A stretch of 64,000 nucleotides of DNA from an uncultured Eubacteriales bacterium (GCA_900316145.1 ONBQ01000142.1:1-64000); one strand, 5' to 3'. Positions 29,582 through 39,399 are shown, numbered from the stretch's first letter. A program made the numbers and translations. The notes: a model not told the origin generated them from the letters alone.

Positions 29582-32017
29582 TCAGCCAAGTACTACGCGG
29601 ACTTCTGCCTCTGTCTTGCCTTCTGCGATCGGGATGATGTTGCCTTCGACCTTAACGCCGTCCACATACATGGCGGCCACGCCCTTCTCGGCATGGGCGC
29701 TGTTGTCGACAGTGATGTGGTATGTGACGCCACGGAAGCGGCGGTCCAGTGTGAAGCCGTCCATGGAAGCCGGGATACACGGGTCGATCATCAGACCGGT
29801 CAGCATCGGCTTGATGCCCAGGATGTACTGGCTGATGGCGGTAAATGTCCAGGCGGCCGTACCGGTCAGCCAGCTGTTCTTGCCTTCACCAAAGGTCGGG
29901 GCGTCCTTGCCGGCGACCATCTGGCAGTAAACGTAAGGCTCTGTGCGATGGACTTCGCTGATCTCTTCCAGATAGACCGGGCAGGTCTTCTTAAAGACTT
30001 CAAAGGCGCGGTCTCCATGGCCAAGCTCCGTCTCCGCGCACACGATCCACGGATTGTTGTGGCAGAAGATCCCGGCGTTTTCTTTATATCCTGGCGGATA
30101 GGAAGAGATCTCACCCAGTTCGACGTGATACTTGGTGTAGGCCGGCTGGTGCAGGACGATGCCGAATTTGGAATCCAGTCTCTCTTCTACACTCTTCAGC
30201 GCGGCGGCTGCCTTGCCATCTTCGATGCCGATGCCGGCCATGACGCACATGCCCTGGGGCTCGATGTAGATCTGGCCTTCTTCGCAAGACTTGCTGCCGA
30301 CCGGGTTGCTGTAGGCGTCATAGGCGCGGATGAACCATTCTCCGTCCCAGCCGGCGTCCTCAACGATCTCTACCATTTCGGCGACCTTGGCGCGAACGTC
30401 GGCCGCTTCTTCCGCCAGTCCCTTGGCCTCGCACAGTTCGGCATATTCTTCACCGTACTTGACATACATGCCGGCGATGAAAACAGACTCCGCCACCGGG
30501 CCCTCGCTCGGGCCGAAGGTCTGGAAGCTCTCGCCCGGCTCTTCGGAGAAGCAGTTCAGGTTCAGGCAGTCATTCCAGTCCGCACGGCCGATGAGCGGCA
30601 GATTGTGCGGGCCACGGTTTTTGGTCGTAAAGGCAAAGCTGCGGCGCAGATGCTCCATCAGCGGAACGGCCTTGGAGAAATCACTGTCAAAGGCACAGGG
30701 TTCGTCCAGAATGGAAAAATCTCCCGTTTCACGAATATAGGCTGCCGTACCGGCGATCAGCCACAGCGGGTCATCATTGAAACCACCGCCGATGTCCGCA
30801 TTGCCCTTCTTGGTAAGGGGCTGATACTGATGATAGGTGCTGCCATCCTCGAACTGGGTGTTGGCGATGTCGATGATACGCTCTCTGGCGCGCTCCGGGA
30901 TCAGGTGCACGAAGCCCAGCAGATCCTGGCAGCTGTCACGGAAGCCCATGCCGCGGCCCAGACCGCTTTCATAGTAACTGGCGGAGCGGCTCATGTTGAA
31001 GGTGACCATGCACTGATACTGGTTCCAAACGTTGACCAGTCGGTTGAGCTTGTCATCCGACGTTTTGACGGTATAAGTGGACAGCAGATCGTCCCAATAC
31101 TTTTTAAGATCCGCAAACGCGGCAAGGACCTGCTCATCTGTCTGATACTTGGCCAGCAGCTCGTTGGCCGGTTTCTTGTTGATGATGTTGGGGGCTTCGA
31201 ACTTCTGATCACGCGGGTTCTCGCAATAGCCGAGTACAAAGACGAAACTGGTCTCTTCACCCGGCTTGAGGCAGGCTTTCAGATGATGGGAGCCGATGGG
31301 GGCCCATCCGTGTGCCTCAGAGTTGCGGCTCTTGCCTTCGAAGACCGCGTCCGGATTGTGGAATCCGTTGTAGGAGCCAAGGAACGCGTCCCGGCTGGTG
31401 TCAAAACCGCAGATCTCTTTATTGACGGAATAGACAGCGTAATGGTTGCGGCGCTCACGGTATTCGGTCTTGTGATAGATAGTGCTGCCGATCACTTCCA
31501 CCTCACCGGTCGAGAAGTTGCGCTGGAAGTTGGAGCTGTCATCCTGCGCGTTCCACAGGCAGAATTCAATGAAGGAGAACAGGTCGACCTCTTTGGTTTC
31601 TTCGCTCTCATTGGTCAGCGTTACACGGTGCACCTCGCAATTGTCATGGACCGGAACGAAAGCGCACAGCTGCGCCTTCAGGCCATTCTTGGCGCCGGTG
31701 ATGACGGTGTAGCCGAGGCCGTGACGGCACTCATAGCTGTCCAGTTCAGTCTGCACAGGCTGCCATCCGGGATTCCACACCGTATCGCCATCCTTGATAT
31801 AGTAATATCTTCCTCCGCTGTCAGACGGAACGTTGTTATAGCGGTAGCGGGTCAGGCGCAGCAGCTTGGCGTCTTTATAGAAGGAGTAGCCGCCGGCCGT
31901 GTTGGAGATCAGGCCAAAGAATTCCTGGGATCCTAAATAATTGATCCATGGCAGCGGTGTTTTGGGTGTTGTGATGACGTATTCCTTGCGGGCATCGTCA
32001 AAATATCCGAATTGCAT
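29582..32017 (-). CDS. GH94 phosphorylase, cellobiose phosphorylase-like
   Basis: An 811-residue GH94 enzyme, the usual length for cellobiose phosphorylase, which splits cellobiose with phosphate into glucose 1-phosphate and glucose in the cytoplasm. [12 protein letters not shown] (about 359-370) and [10 protein letters not shown] (about 478-486, with the catalytic Asp) are family motifs. [18 protein letters not shown] is in the C-terminal phosphate/sugar region. The start follows GGGAGG. N,N'-diacetylchitobiose or another disaccharide is possible. It is a monocistronic gene. Confidence 0.9.
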   Translation of the reverse strand: MQFGYFDDARKEYVITTPKTPLPWINYLGSQEFFGLISNTAGGYSFYKDAKLLRLTRYRYNNVPSDSGGRYYYIKDGDTVWNPGWQPVQTELDSYECRHGLGYTVITGAKNGLKAQLCAFVPVHDNCEVHRVTLTNESEETKEVDLFSFIEFCLWNAQDDSSNFQRNFSTGEVEVIGSTIYHKTEYRERRNHYAVYSVNKEICGFDTSRDAFLGSYNGFHNPDAVFEGKSRNSEAHGWAPIGSHHLKACLKPGEETSFVFVLGYCENPRDQKFEAPNIINKKPANELLAKYQTDEQVLAAFADLKKYWDDLLSTYTVKTSDDKLNRLVNVWNQYQCMVTFNMSRSASYYESGLGRGMGFRDSCQDLLGFVHLIPERARERIIDIANTQFEDGSTYHQYQPLTKKGNADIGGGFNDDPLWLIAGTAAYIRETGDFSILDEPCAFDSDFSKAVPLMEHLRRSFAFTTKNRGPHNLPLIGRADWNDCLNLNCFSEEPGESFQTFGPSEGPVAESVFIAGMYVKYGEEYAELCEAKGLAEEAADVRAKVAEMVEIVEDAGWDGEWFIRAYDAYSNPVGSKSCEEGQIYIEPQGMCVMAGIGIEDGKAAAALKSVEERLDSKFGIVLHQPAYTKYHVELGEISSYPPGYKENAGIFCHNNPWIVCAETELGHGDRAFEVFKKTCPVYLEEISEVHRTEPYVYCQMVAGKDAPTFGEGKNSWLTGTAAWTFTAISQYILGIKPMLTGLMIDPCIPASMDGFTLDRRFRGVTYHITVDNSAHAEKGVAAMYVDGVKVEGNIIPIAEGKTEAEVRVVLG

Positions 32018-32065
32018 ATGATCGTCCTCCCTTATTTTTAGTATTATGATCCAAAATTCAGCTTC

Positions 32066-32094
32066 ATTATAGCAAATGTTTCTGCATAATACAA
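32066..32094 (-). promoter_or_regulatory. Promoter of the GH94 gene
   Basis: Minus strand TTGTAT (32094-32089), 17 bases, TATAAT (32071-32066). It is back-to-back with the ECF/coaX promoter, with their -35 boxes three bases apart. Confidence 0.8.
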
Positions 32095-32097
32095 TCA

Positions 32098-32126
32098 TTG
32101 ACAGGAGAATCTTTTTTTCGTATAAT
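32098..32126 (+). promoter_or_regulatory. Consensus promoter of the ECF S-component and coaX
   Basis: TTGACA (32098-32103), 17 bases, TATAAT (32121-32126): a full consensus match. The leader of about 90 bases (32133-32221) can form GAGCC/GGCTC and GGGC/GCCC hairpins. I could not match it to a known riboswitch. Confidence 0.9.
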
Positions 32127-32221
32127 GACCTCGCGGTGCATCATAAGAGCCATCTGATACGAGGCTCATGCAGAGCACCAGCACATGGGCCTTGCAAGCC
32201 CAAACGAAAGGACAACCGCAT

Positions 32222-32866
32222 ATGAACACAACATCTGATAAGAGCCGGGCTCTCGGCCTTGTACAGACCGCACTGCTAGGCGCCATCATCTTCATTCTGG
32301 CTTTCACTCCGTCTTTAGGTTACATTCCTCTGGGCGTGATCAATGCCACCATCATCCATGTGCCGGTCATTATCGGTTCATTGGTCCTGGGTCCGAAGAG
32401 AGGCGCTATTCTTGGTTTTCTCTTCGGTTTATCGAGCATGATCTTGGCTACCACGTCTCCGGCGCTCACATCCTTCATCTTCTCCCCCTTCTTGTCGAGC
32501 GGTATCACCCCTCTGGGTCCGGTCTGGAGCACGATCATCTGCTTCATCCCTCGTATTCTGGTCGGCGTTGTACCATACTATGTGTATGAAGCGCTGAAAA
32601 AGGTCTTTAAAGGCAAAAAGGGAAGCGACGCCACTTCTTTGCTGATCAGCGGTGTCGCCGGTTCTCTGACCAACACACTGCTGGTCATGGGACTCATCTA
32701 TGTACTGTTCGGACATGCCTACGCGGACGCGATCGGCATTTCCTATGGCGCCCTGTTCGGGGCCTTCTTAAGCGTCATCGCCATCAATGGCGTGCTGGAG
32801 GCCATCGTAGCCGCTATTCTTTCCAGCGCCATCGTCAAGGCTCTGCGCTATGTCAACCGGAGGTAA
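32222..32866 (+). CDS. ECF transporter S component, probably for pantothenate
   Basis: A 214-residue membrane protein with about six helices, starting at MNTTSDKSRALG after GAAAGGA. IFILAFTPSLGYIPLGVINATIIHVPVIIG matches the S-component helix 1-2 pattern seen in PanT-like proteins (shown here only in parts: LGYIPLG and IHVPVIIG). It would bind a vitamin and work with a shared ECF energy module that lies elsewhere. Direct coupling to coaX (four-base gap) suggests pantothenate as substrate (inference). Confidence 0.8.
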   Translation: MNTTSDKSRALGLVQTALLGAIIFILAFTPSLGYIPLGVINATIIHVPVIIGSLVLGPKRGAILGFLFGLSSMILATTSPALTSFIFSPFLSSGITPLGPVWSTIICFIPRILVGVVPYYVYEALKKVFKGKKGSDATSLLISGVAGSLTNTLLVMGLIYVLFGHAYADAIGISYGALFGAFLSVIAINGVLEAIVAAILSSAIVKALRYVNRR

Positions 32867-32869
32867 GCT

Positions 32870-33634
32870 ATGTTAATCGCACTGGATACCGGCAACACCA
32901 ACATCGTCATCGGCATCGTGAAGGACGACAAGATCCTGTTTTCCGCCCGTGTAGCCACGGACCATCAGAAGACCGAGCATGAATATGCCGTCTTCTTCCG
33001 CAATATCATGCTCATGCACGGCATCGACCGTCACGAGATCACCGGCGGCATCATTTCCTCTGTCGTGCCGCAGCTGACCGACATCCTCAAGCGTTCGCTG
33101 CAGATCTGCTGCGAGATCGAACCGCTGGTCGTCGGCCCTGGCATCAAGACCGGCCTGAACATCCTGATCGATAATCCCAAACAGCTGGGTTCCGACCTGG
33201 TGGTCGACGCGGTCGCCGCTTTGGCGGAATACAAGCCCCCGCTCATCGTCCTCGATCTGGGCACGGCCAGCACCATGAGCGTCCTTGACCGCAACGGGAA
33301 TTATCGCGGCGGCGTCATCATCCCTGGTGTGCGCATCTCTCTGGATGCTCTGGCGTCCCGCGCTTCCCAGCTGCAGAACATCAGCCTGGAAGCCCCGGCG
33401 CACGTGGTCGGCACCAATACCATCGACTGCATGAAGAGCGGCCTCATTTATGGCCAGGCTTCCATGTTTGACGGCATGATCGACCGCATCGAAGAAGAGC
33501 TGGGTGAAAAGGCCACCATCGTCGCGACCGGCGGCCTGGCCCGTCCCATCCTGATGCACAGCCACCACGAGATCATCATCGATGACGATCTGCTGATCAA
33601 GGGACTGGTCCATATTTATAAAAAGAATCACTGA
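32870..33634 (+). CDS. coaX: Type III pantothenate kinase
   Basis: A 254-residue CoaX of the acetate/sugar kinase fold that phosphorylates pantothenate, the first step of CoA synthesis. Motifs are ALDTGNTNIVIGI (phosphate loop), GPGIKTGLNI and LDLGTASTMSVLDRNG (catalytic Asp region). GGAGG overlaps the stop of the upstream S-component gene. With CoaBC at 25.4 kb it covers much of CoA synthesis. Confidence 0.95.
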   Translation: MLIALDTGNTNIVIGIVKDDKILFSARVATDHQKTEHEYAVFFRNIMLMHGIDRHEITGGIISSVVPQLTDILKRSLQICCEIEPLVVGPGIKTGLNILIDNPKQLGSDLVVDAVAALAEYKPPLIVLDLGTASTMSVLDRNGNYRGGVIIPGVRISLDALASRASQLQNISLEAPAHVVGTNTIDCMKSGLIYGQASMFDGMIDRIEEELGEKATIVATGGLARPILMHSHHEIIIDDDLLIKGLVHIYKKNH

Positions 33635-33661
33635 GCTGACCCTTACGGGCCATAAATACGA

Positions 33662-33708
33662 AAACACCTTCCATGTCCTGGGTGTCAGGACCTGGAAGGT
33701 GTTTTTTT
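33662..33708 (+). terminator. Terminator of coaX
   Basis: AAACACCTTCCA (33662-33673) pairs with TGGAAGGTGTTT (33693-33704), with an inner GTCCT/AGGAC stem, and TTTTTTT follows. Confidence 0.9.
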
Positions 33709-33722
33709 CGCGAGTGCAGGCG

Positions 33723-33740
33723 GGTTACTGAACAGTAACC
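33723..33740. repeat. GGTTACTGAACAGTAACC palindrome, copy 1
   Basis: A perfect 8-bp-arm palindrome about the central AA/C in the gap between coaX and the lipoprotein gene. A near-identical copy with similar G-rich left flank lies at 50299-50316. Here it is between convergent genes, so it is not an obvious promoter operator. Confidence 0.6.
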
Positions 33741-33773
33741 ATTTCGGCCTTTGGCTTACCTTTCTGACAGTCA

Positions 33774-34658
33774 TCACGGTCTTGGGTCAAAGGGATCATA
33801 TTTAAACACATAATAGGCGATGCTCGTGATCTGTCCGCCCGTAAGCGTTACATCGATGAGGGCGAAGTTCTCGATCTCACGGGCGTTCAGCCGAAGCATC
33901 TGGTCGTAAGCGGCCTCTACGATGGCATAGTATTCTTTAGCGCCGGGCTGCTGATAGATCTCCGCGATATTATCAACTTCTATGCCCGGCATACTGTAGG
34001 TCAATGACGTAAGCCCATAGATCGTATCCTTTTGCCTCATGAGGTCTGTGCACTCCTGCGGCATGTTGTTCAAGTAGGAAGAGACATCGACCTTGGCTCC
34101 ATCCACAGTCAGCATCATAAAATGATGATCGTCCATCGGCTTGTTGGTGCCGAACCCTCTTCCGAAAACTCCTGTATCGATGTATTCGGACAGATCATTC
34201 TGGCTGTTCGTCCGGCTCAGTCCATCCGCCGCCTGGAAGGATAAAAGCGGCCCTTCCATCTGCTCTCTGACATAAAAAGCATAGACCATCTGCTGGATCC
34301 CGTCATTCGGAGTTTCTAATTCCTGTCTATCTTTCATTACTTTCCAGGGAGTAGGCACTTCTCCTTTGAAATAGATCAGTTTGTTTTTATCGACATCTTT
34401 TATATTGATCTTTTCCTGACTGTACTTGCCTCCGGCACCATAAAAGTTGAACGTCAGATAATTCACCACGCGGTTGCCGTTTACGTACATCTGATCCAGC
34501 ACCGAAGCAGCATCCTCACCCAGATCATAGGTCTGGCCGGCCAGTGTGACCTGAAGCATATCCGGTCCGGCCTTCTTGAAGGTTTCGCGAACCGAGGCGG
34601 AGCCGCAGCCGGTCATAAGCAGAATGACGCATAGCAGAAGAACGATTCCTTTTTTCAT
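33774..34658 (-). CDS. Lipoprotein of unknown function
   Basis: A 294-residue lipoprotein. The signal MKKGIVLLLCVILLMTGC ends in a lipobox (Cys18). AAGGAG lies six bases before the second of two adjacent ATGs, so I chose that one. No domain is recognised; the mature part is mixed alpha/beta with a GxGTNKPMDDHHF stretch. It has its own unit between two terminators and is probably surface-exposed on the membrane. Confidence 0.75.
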   Translation of the reverse strand: MKKGIVLLLCVILLMTGCGSASVRETFKKAGPDMLQVTLAGQTYDLGEDAASVLDQMYVNGNRVVNYLTFNFYGAGGKYSQEKINIKDVDKNKLIYFKGEVPTPWKVMKDRQELETPNDGIQQMVYAFYVREQMEGPLLSFQAADGLSRTNSQNDLSEYIDTGVFGRGFGTNKPMDDHHFMMLTVDGAKVDVSSYLNNMPQECTDLMRQKDTIYGLTSLTYSMPGIEVDNIAEIYQQPGAKEYYAIVEAAYDQMLRLNAREIENFALIDVTLTGGQITSIAYYVFKYDPFDPRP

Positions 34659-34671
34659 CATGATCTCCTTT

Positions 34672-34728
34672 ATAAAGAAAAGATTACTTGACAGGTCGTT
34701 GTCAAACGATCCTTGCAGGTAATCTTTT
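34672..34728 (-). terminator. Terminator of the sda-ridA operon
   Basis: On the minus strand AAAAGATTAC and GTAATCTTTT (34728-34719 and 34687-34678) form the outer stem, with an inner TTGACA/TGTCAA hairpin and TTTCTTT after it. Confidence 0.8.
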
Positions 34729-34749
34729 CTCACATTAACAGACTTTGGT

Positions 34750-35202
34750 TTATTCGACCTCAAATACGACTTCGATCTCGACCGGAACGTTCAGCGGCAG
34801 AGCGGCCATGCCGATCGCGGAGCGGGCCGGCGCCGGCGCGTCGATCACATCCAGCAGCAGCTGGGAACCGCCGTTGGCGACCTGTGCCTGGCTGTAGAAG
34901 TCCGGAGCGGACTGGATAAAGGCGACCATCTTGACCGCGCGCTTGATGTTATCCAGGGTGCCGAAGGTGGCCTTGTAAGCGGCCAGGCAGTTCAGGATGC
35001 ACAGGCGGGCTGCTTCCTGTCCCTGCTCAATGGTAAGGTCGCTGCCAAGCTTGCCGCGCAGCGGGTTTTCGGTAGCCGCCGGAACGAAGCCGGATCCAAA
35101 GACCAGGTTGCCGGTCCGTACGAAGGGGGAATACAATCCGCCGGGAGCCGGTGCTTCCGGTAAGGTGATGCCCAGTTCATTCAGTTTTTTCTCGATGCTC
35201 AT
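34750..35202 (-). CDS. ridA: RidA family enamine/imine deaminase
   Basis: A 150-residue YjgF/RidA-like protein that starts at MSIEKKLNELG after AAGGAG. The layout GNLVFGSGFVPA...ILNCLAAYKATFG...GMAALPLNVPVEIEVVFEVE matches the longer RidA subgroup. RidA proteins hydrolyse reactive 2-aminoacrylate and related imines. It follows serine dehydratase by four bases, which makes, or can leak, that intermediate. Confidence 0.88.
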   Translation of the reverse strand: MSIEKKLNELGITLPEAPAPGGLYSPFVRTGNLVFGSGFVPAATENPLRGKLGSDLTIEQGQEAARLCILNCLAAYKATFGTLDNIKRAVKMVAFIQSAPDFYSQAQVANGGSQLLLDVIDAPAPARSAIGMAALPLNVPVEIEVVFEVE

Positions 35203-35206
35203 GTTG

Positions 35207-36094
35207 TTACTCCTTATCTTTTTTGCAGAATATTTGATCACATAACGCACAGGCTGTAGGCGTAGCCGCCACACCGCCCAGCGCGGTCTCACGAAGTTCA
35301 TAAGGGATGCTGCGGCCGACACGGTACATGGCCGTCACCATCTCGTCAAAAGGAATACGGGCCGGAATGCCTGCCAGGATCATCTGCGCGCAGACCAGGG
35401 CATTGGCTGCCCCAATGGCGTTGCGTTTCTGACAAGGGACCTCGACCAGGCCAGCGATGGGATCGCACACCAGGCCCAGCATGCCGCTCATCACATCGGA
35501 AGCGGCGTCCAGGCACTGTTCCGGCGTGCCGCCCAACAATTCTACCACGGCAGAAGAGGCCATAGCCGCCGCAGAGCCGATCTCAGCCTGGCAGCCGCCT
35601 TCCGCGCCGGCTACCGTTCCGTTCTGCATGATGAGGTAGCCCACGGCTCCGGCATTGAACAGGGCCTGGGTCATTTGCTCATCGGAGAATCCGTGCGCTT
35701 CCTGCAGGGCCAGGAACACGCCGGGGATAACGCCGGAGCTGCCAGCCGTTGGTGCCGCCACGATCAGGCCCATAGAGGCGTTGACTTCAAGCACGCCCAT
35801 GGCGTAGGCGCTGGCCCGGGATATGGTAGACCCGCAGGTACCGTGCCCATTCTCCGTCCAATCCAGCATTTTCCTCGCTTCACCGCCCAAAAGCCCCCCG
35901 ATGGAATGGAGCTTGCCGGACGCGCCTTCTTTGACAGCGTCCTTCATGATGCCATAAGCACGGCTCATACGAGCAATGATCTCCTCCCGGGTGCTGTCGG
36001 AAATGGAGACCTCGCGCTGGATCATCGCCTCGGAAATGGATATATTTTCTTTTTTACACTGCTCCAGAAGAGCCTGTCCTGTTTTGAATTTCAT
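35207..36094 (-). CDS. sdaAA: L-serine dehydratase alpha subunit (Fe-S)
   Basis: A 295-residue alpha subunit of the iron-sulfur L-serine dehydratase that turns serine into pyruvate and ammonia. GHGTCGSTISRASAYAMG, TAGSSGVIPGVF, and the cluster cysteines in AEGGCQAEIGSAAA, LVCDPIAGLVEVPC are visible. The start is taken at MKFKTGQALL with GGAGGG upstream. It is followed by ridA and preceded by the beta subunit. Confidence 0.93.
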   Translation of the reverse strand: MKFKTGQALLEQCKKENISISEAMIQREVSISDSTREEIIARMSRAYGIMKDAVKEGASGKLHSIGGLLGGEARKMLDWTENGHGTCGSTISRASAYAMGVLEVNASMGLIVAAPTAGSSGVIPGVFLALQEAHGFSDEQMTQALFNAGAVGYLIMQNGTVAGAEGGCQAEIGSAAAMASSAVVELLGGTPEQCLDAASDVMSGMLGLVCDPIAGLVEVPCQKRNAIGAANALVCAQMILAGIPARIPFDEMVTAMYRVGRSIPYELRETALGGVAATPTACALCDQIFCKKDKE

Positions 36095-36110
36095 CTTCTT
36101 CAGGCCCTCC

Positions 36111-36779
36111 TTACACCGTGATTTGGGTAACATCCGTGATCAACGGGTGCTCTTTCAACGCGTTCAACAGGCTTTCCGGTGCCGGGGTATCGATGGTCAT
36201 CTCCGCGTAGGCGGTCTCCCCGCGGGCTTCCCGGTGCATACGCAGCGCGGCGATGTTGATGCCCCACTGGCTGATGCAGGTGGCGATATAGGCCAGGGCG
36301 CCCGGCTTGTCGATGTGCTTGACCAGGAGCGTGGTGCCCGCGCCTTCTATGTTGACGGCCACATCATCCAGCTTACGCAGGACGACCTCACCGCCTCCTA
36401 CGGACTCTCCGACGATGGTATGGACCCGTCCGTCTTCTGCTGTGGCGATGATCTTAACGGTATTGGGATGCACGTCCTGATTGGTGGTATTGGTCGAAAA
36501 CTCCACTTCCAGGCCGGCTTCTTCCGCATACCGGTACGCGTCACGGATGCGCTTATCTTCCGTATCATAGCCGAGCATGCCCGCGATCAAGGCCCGGTCC
36601 GTTCCGTGGCCGCTGTAGGTGCGGGCAAAAGACCCGTACAGGCGGAAATGCACCTTTTTCACCGGCCCGCCGATGATATGTCTGGCCATGAGCGCGATCT
36701 TGAGCGCCCCGGCCGTATGTGAACTGGACGGACCGATCATGTTCGGCCCGATCACATCAAAGACACTGATGTCTGTCAT
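36111..36779 (-). CDS. sdaAB: L-serine dehydratase beta subunit
   Basis: A 222-residue beta subunit. The N-terminal domain begins DVIGPNMIGPSSSHTAGALKIA, and a C-terminal ACT domain (about 148-222; LLVKHIDKPGALAYIA) probably senses amino acid. It is the first gene of sdaAB-sdaAA-ridA. Confidence 0.93.
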   Translation of the reverse strand: MTDISVFDVIGPNMIGPSSSHTAGALKIALMARHIIGGPVKKVHFRLYGSFARTYSGHGTDRALIAGMLGYDTEDKRIRDAYRYAEEAGLEVEFSTNTTNQDVHPNTVKIIATAEDGRVHTIVGESVGGGEVVLRKLDDVAVNIEGAGTTLLVKHIDKPGALAYIATCISQWGINIAALRMHREARGETAYAEMTIDTPAPESLLNALKEHPLITDVTQITV

Positions 36780-36807
36780 ACGTTCCTCCCCTTTACGACT
36801 TAGTTCT

Positions 36808-36835
36808 ATTATACTTTTTTTATACAGGTTTGCAA
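36808..36835 (-). promoter_or_regulatory. Promoter of the sdaAB operon
   Basis: Minus strand TTGCAA (36835-36830), 16 bases, TATAAT (36813-36808). Confidence 0.7.
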
Positions 36836-36843
36836 GCTTTTCG

Positions 36844-36872
36844 TTGACGGTTTTTCGATGGCATGGTATAGT
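36844..36872 (+). promoter_or_regulatory. Promoter of the DUF1846 gene
   Basis: TTGACG (36844-36849), 17 bases, TATAGT (36867-36872) with extended TGG. Confidence 0.75.
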
Positions 36873-36917
36873 AATAGATGTTTTTGTTTGACCTATCTAA
36901 CTTAACGGAGGAACCTT

Positions 36918-38402
36918 ATGAAACTCGGTTTCGATAATGAAAAATACCTTAAGACTCAGTCAGAGCATATCCGGGAGCGCATCGCTCAGTTCGGCGGCAA
37001 GCTGTATCTGGAATTCGGCGGCAAGCTGTTCGATGATTACCACGCTTCCCGCGTCCTGCCCGGTTTCGAGCCCGATTCCAAGCTTCAGATGCTGCTGCAG
37101 CTGAAAGATCAGGCGGAGATCGTCATCGTCATCAGCGCGGAAGACATCGAAGAAGGCAAGATCCGCGGCGACCTGGGCATCACATATGATATGGACGCGC
37201 TGCGCCTGGTGGATGCTTTCCGCGAGATCGGCCTGTACGTTGGCTCTATCTGCATCAACAAATACAATCATCAGCCGGCGGCGGATCAGTTCCGCGAGAG
37301 GCTGTCAGAGCTGGGCATCCCGTCTTATCTGCACTACATCATCCCCGGCTATCCTAGCGATGTAGCCCGTATCGTGAGCGATGAAGGCTATGGCCGCAAC
37401 GAATATATCCACACCTCTCGTCCGCTGGTCGTCATTACGGCGCCCGGCCCCGGATCCGGCAAGATGGCAACCTGCCTGTCTCAGGTCTATCATGAGCACA
37501 AGCATGGAATCCAGGCCGGATACGCCAAGTTTGAAACCTTCCCCATCTGGAATCTTCCGTTAAAGCATCCTGTCAATATCGCGTACGAGGCTGCCACCGC
37601 GGACTTGAACGATGTCAACATGATCGATCCTTTTCACCTGGAAGCCTATGGCGTGACCACCGTCAACTATAACCGTGATGTAGAGATCTTCCCGGTCCTG
37701 AATGCCATGTTTGAGCAGATCCTCGGCGAAAGCCCCTATAAATCTCCCACCGACATGGGCGTCAACATGGTCGGCAACTGCATCATCGATGATGAGGCCT
37801 GCTGTGAGGCCTCCCGTCAGGAGATCATCCGTCGCTACTTAAAGACCCAGGCGGATTTAAAGCGTGGTGCTGATTGCAAAGATGCCTATTACAAGCTGGA
37901 GCTGCTCATGAAGCAGGCTCACCTGACCACCGAGGACCGTCCTGTCGTAGGCGCGGCCCTGGCCCGTGAGCAGGAGACCGGCCACCCGGCCATGGCCATC
38001 GAGCTGCCGGATGGCAAGATCGTGACCGGTAAGACGTCCGACCTGTTAGGCGCTGCTGCCTCTGCCCTCATGAACGCGCTCAAGGAGCTGGGCGAGGTCG
38101 ATCATGAACTCAAGCTCATCAACTCCGCCTTCATCGAGCCCATACAGCGACTGAAGACGGACTATCTGGGCGGCCGCAACCCCCGCCTGCATTCCGATGA
38201 GATCCTGATCGCGCTTTCCTCCTCCGCCGCGGTGAACCCGCTGGCTGAGGTGGCCTTAAAGCAGCTGCCGAAGCTCAAAGGCTGCGAAGCGCATTCCTCC
38301 GTTTTACTCTCTTCTGTGGATGAAAAACTCTACAACCGGTTGGGGCTGCACCTTACCTGCGAACCCAAATATGAGGTGGACAAAGCTTACCACGGCCGCT
38401 AA
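36918..38402 (+). CDS. DUF1846 family protein
   Basis: A 494-residue member of DUF1846, a conserved Bacillota family whose cellular role is not established. The N-terminal KLYLEFGGKLFDDYHASRVLPGF and the P-loop-like APGPGSGKMATCLSQVYHEH (nucleotide binding likely) are well kept. GGAGG precedes the ATG. It is monocistronic with promoter and terminator. Confidence 0.9.
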   Translation: MKLGFDNEKYLKTQSEHIRERIAQFGGKLYLEFGGKLFDDYHASRVLPGFEPDSKLQMLLQLKDQAEIVIVISAEDIEEGKIRGDLGITYDMDALRLVDAFREIGLYVGSICINKYNHQPAADQFRERLSELGIPSYLHYIIPGYPSDVARIVSDEGYGRNEYIHTSRPLVVITAPGPGSGKMATCLSQVYHEHKHGIQAGYAKFETFPIWNLPLKHPVNIAYEAATADLNDVNMIDPFHLEAYGVTTVNYNRDVEIFPVLNAMFEQILGESPYKSPTDMGVNMVGNCIIDDEACCEASRQEIIRRYLKTQADLKRGADCKDAYYKLELLMKQAHLTTEDRPVVGAALAREQETGHPAMAIELPDGKIVTGKTSDLLGAAASALMNALKELGEVDHELKLINSAFIEPIQRLKTDYLGGRNPRLHSDEILIALSSSAAVNPLAEVALKQLPKLKGCEAHSSVLLSSVDEKLYNRLGLHLTCEPKYEVDKAYHGR

Positions 38403-38436
38403 AGCCAGGCTTCTTCGTCATTCCTATAAAAAGAAA

Positions 38437-38492
38437 GTCCCCTGATGAAAACCATGAAAACTCGTTTTTCGATCTTCATCAGGGGACGTTTT
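38437..38492. terminator. Terminator after the DUF1846 gene
   Basis: GTCCCCTGATGAA (38437-38449) pairs perfectly with TTCATCAGGGGAC (38475-38487), followed by GTTTTT. It ends next to the stop of the opposite gene and may serve both. Confidence 0.9.
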
Positions 38493-38495
38493 TGA

Positions 38496-39347
38496 TCATC
38501 CGAAAGCGTCCTGGTTCTGTACCGGGCTGCTTCGCTTTTCCATGTTCGGGAAGCGATGCTCCAGCGCCGCCAGGGAGATCTCGATATCTTCCTCCGCTTC
38601 CTCGGCGGTGAAAGCGCCAACTGTGACCATATCCTTTTCACGGATCGCGTTCCAGGAGAAGGTCAGGCCAATGTACGGCGTGGTGCGGCCGGCGGCCATA
38701 GGTTTGATGGTCATGACAGGCTTTTTCGCGTTGTGAATGATGGAAGCGACTGTTTCGACCTCGACTTGCATCAAAAAGCCCATGCAGTTGAAGATCTGGA
38801 TGTAAGTCTCCACATCATAGCCGTTCGCGTCGGAATAGACGATCATTTCCGGCATATGCGCGGACAGACCCGGGATCAGGCCGGCATCACGGATCATCTT
38901 GGTATAATCATCCAGGCGGACGATCTGTCCCAGATTCTTGTTGACCAGCTGTTCAGCGCAGGCGTGATGGATCAGGCAGAAGGTCGAACCTCTCTCGGCT
39001 GACTCTTTAACCGCCTGTTCGGCTTCTTTTCTTCCTTCCGGCGTATCATCCATGTTCAGGAACGGAGTATCCACCATGATGATGCGGCGGGCCTGCTTCT
39101 GCTCTGTTTCATGGATGGCGCGCACCAGTTCCGGCGAAGCTCCGAACGGGGCCATGATGGTATCCACGCCATACTTCAGATATGTCTCCAGCACCGGTTT
39201 AAATTTCTCCACGCTGTCATAGCGGCGTTTGATCATTTCATCGGCGGATACGCTGGTGTGGCTCCAGCCAAGGAGCCAGTTGGTCCCGATGATCATGCGG
39301 GATAGAGACTTCCCGGCTACGGTCGTCCGGGGAAACTGTGTATACAT
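38496..39347 (-). CDS. Uncharacterised TIM-barrel-like protein
   Basis: A 283-residue soluble protein that starts at MYTQFPRTTVAGKSLS after GGAGG. Order of segments (SRMIIGTNWLLGWSH, then YGVDTIMAPFGAS, RIIMVDTPF, KPVMTIKPMAAGRTT and a final AEEAEEDIEISLAALE) resembles an aldo/keto-reductase-like barrel, but the catalytic Tyr-Lys pair is not evident. Function is unknown. It may belong to the aspS-rarA-truA-MTHFS operon (52-base gap). Confidence 0.6.
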   Translation of the reverse strand: MYTQFPRTTVAGKSLSRMIIGTNWLLGWSHTSVSADEMIKRRYDSVEKFKPVLETYLKYGVDTIMAPFGASPELVRAIHETEQKQARRIIMVDTPFLNMDDTPEGRKEAEQAVKESAERGSTFCLIHHACAEQLVNKNLGQIVRLDDYTKMIRDAGLIPGLSAHMPEMIVYSDANGYDVETYIQIFNCMGFLMQVEVETVASIIHNAKKPVMTIKPMAAGRTTPYIGLTFSWNAIREKDMVTVGAFTAEEAEEDIEISLAALEHRFPNMEKRSSPVQNQDAFG

Positions 39348-39399
39348 AGTTCTTACCTCCTGACAAAAGCGTTTAGGCAGATGTGTTACGTACTTTTCC

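Noticed and set aside
29540-31936. Long plus-strand open frame opposite the GH94 gene
   Set aside because: It lies wholly antisense to a complete GH94 gene, has no ribosome site and no recognisable domain; the openness follows from codon bias of the true gene.
32127-32221. Known riboswitch in the ECF/coaX leader
   Set aside because: Small hairpins exist, but no core of TPP, FMN, SAM, lysine or other familiar class could be recognised.
33723-33740. Operator for the lipoprotein gene
   Set aside because: It lies downstream of that gene's stop codon, between two gene ends.
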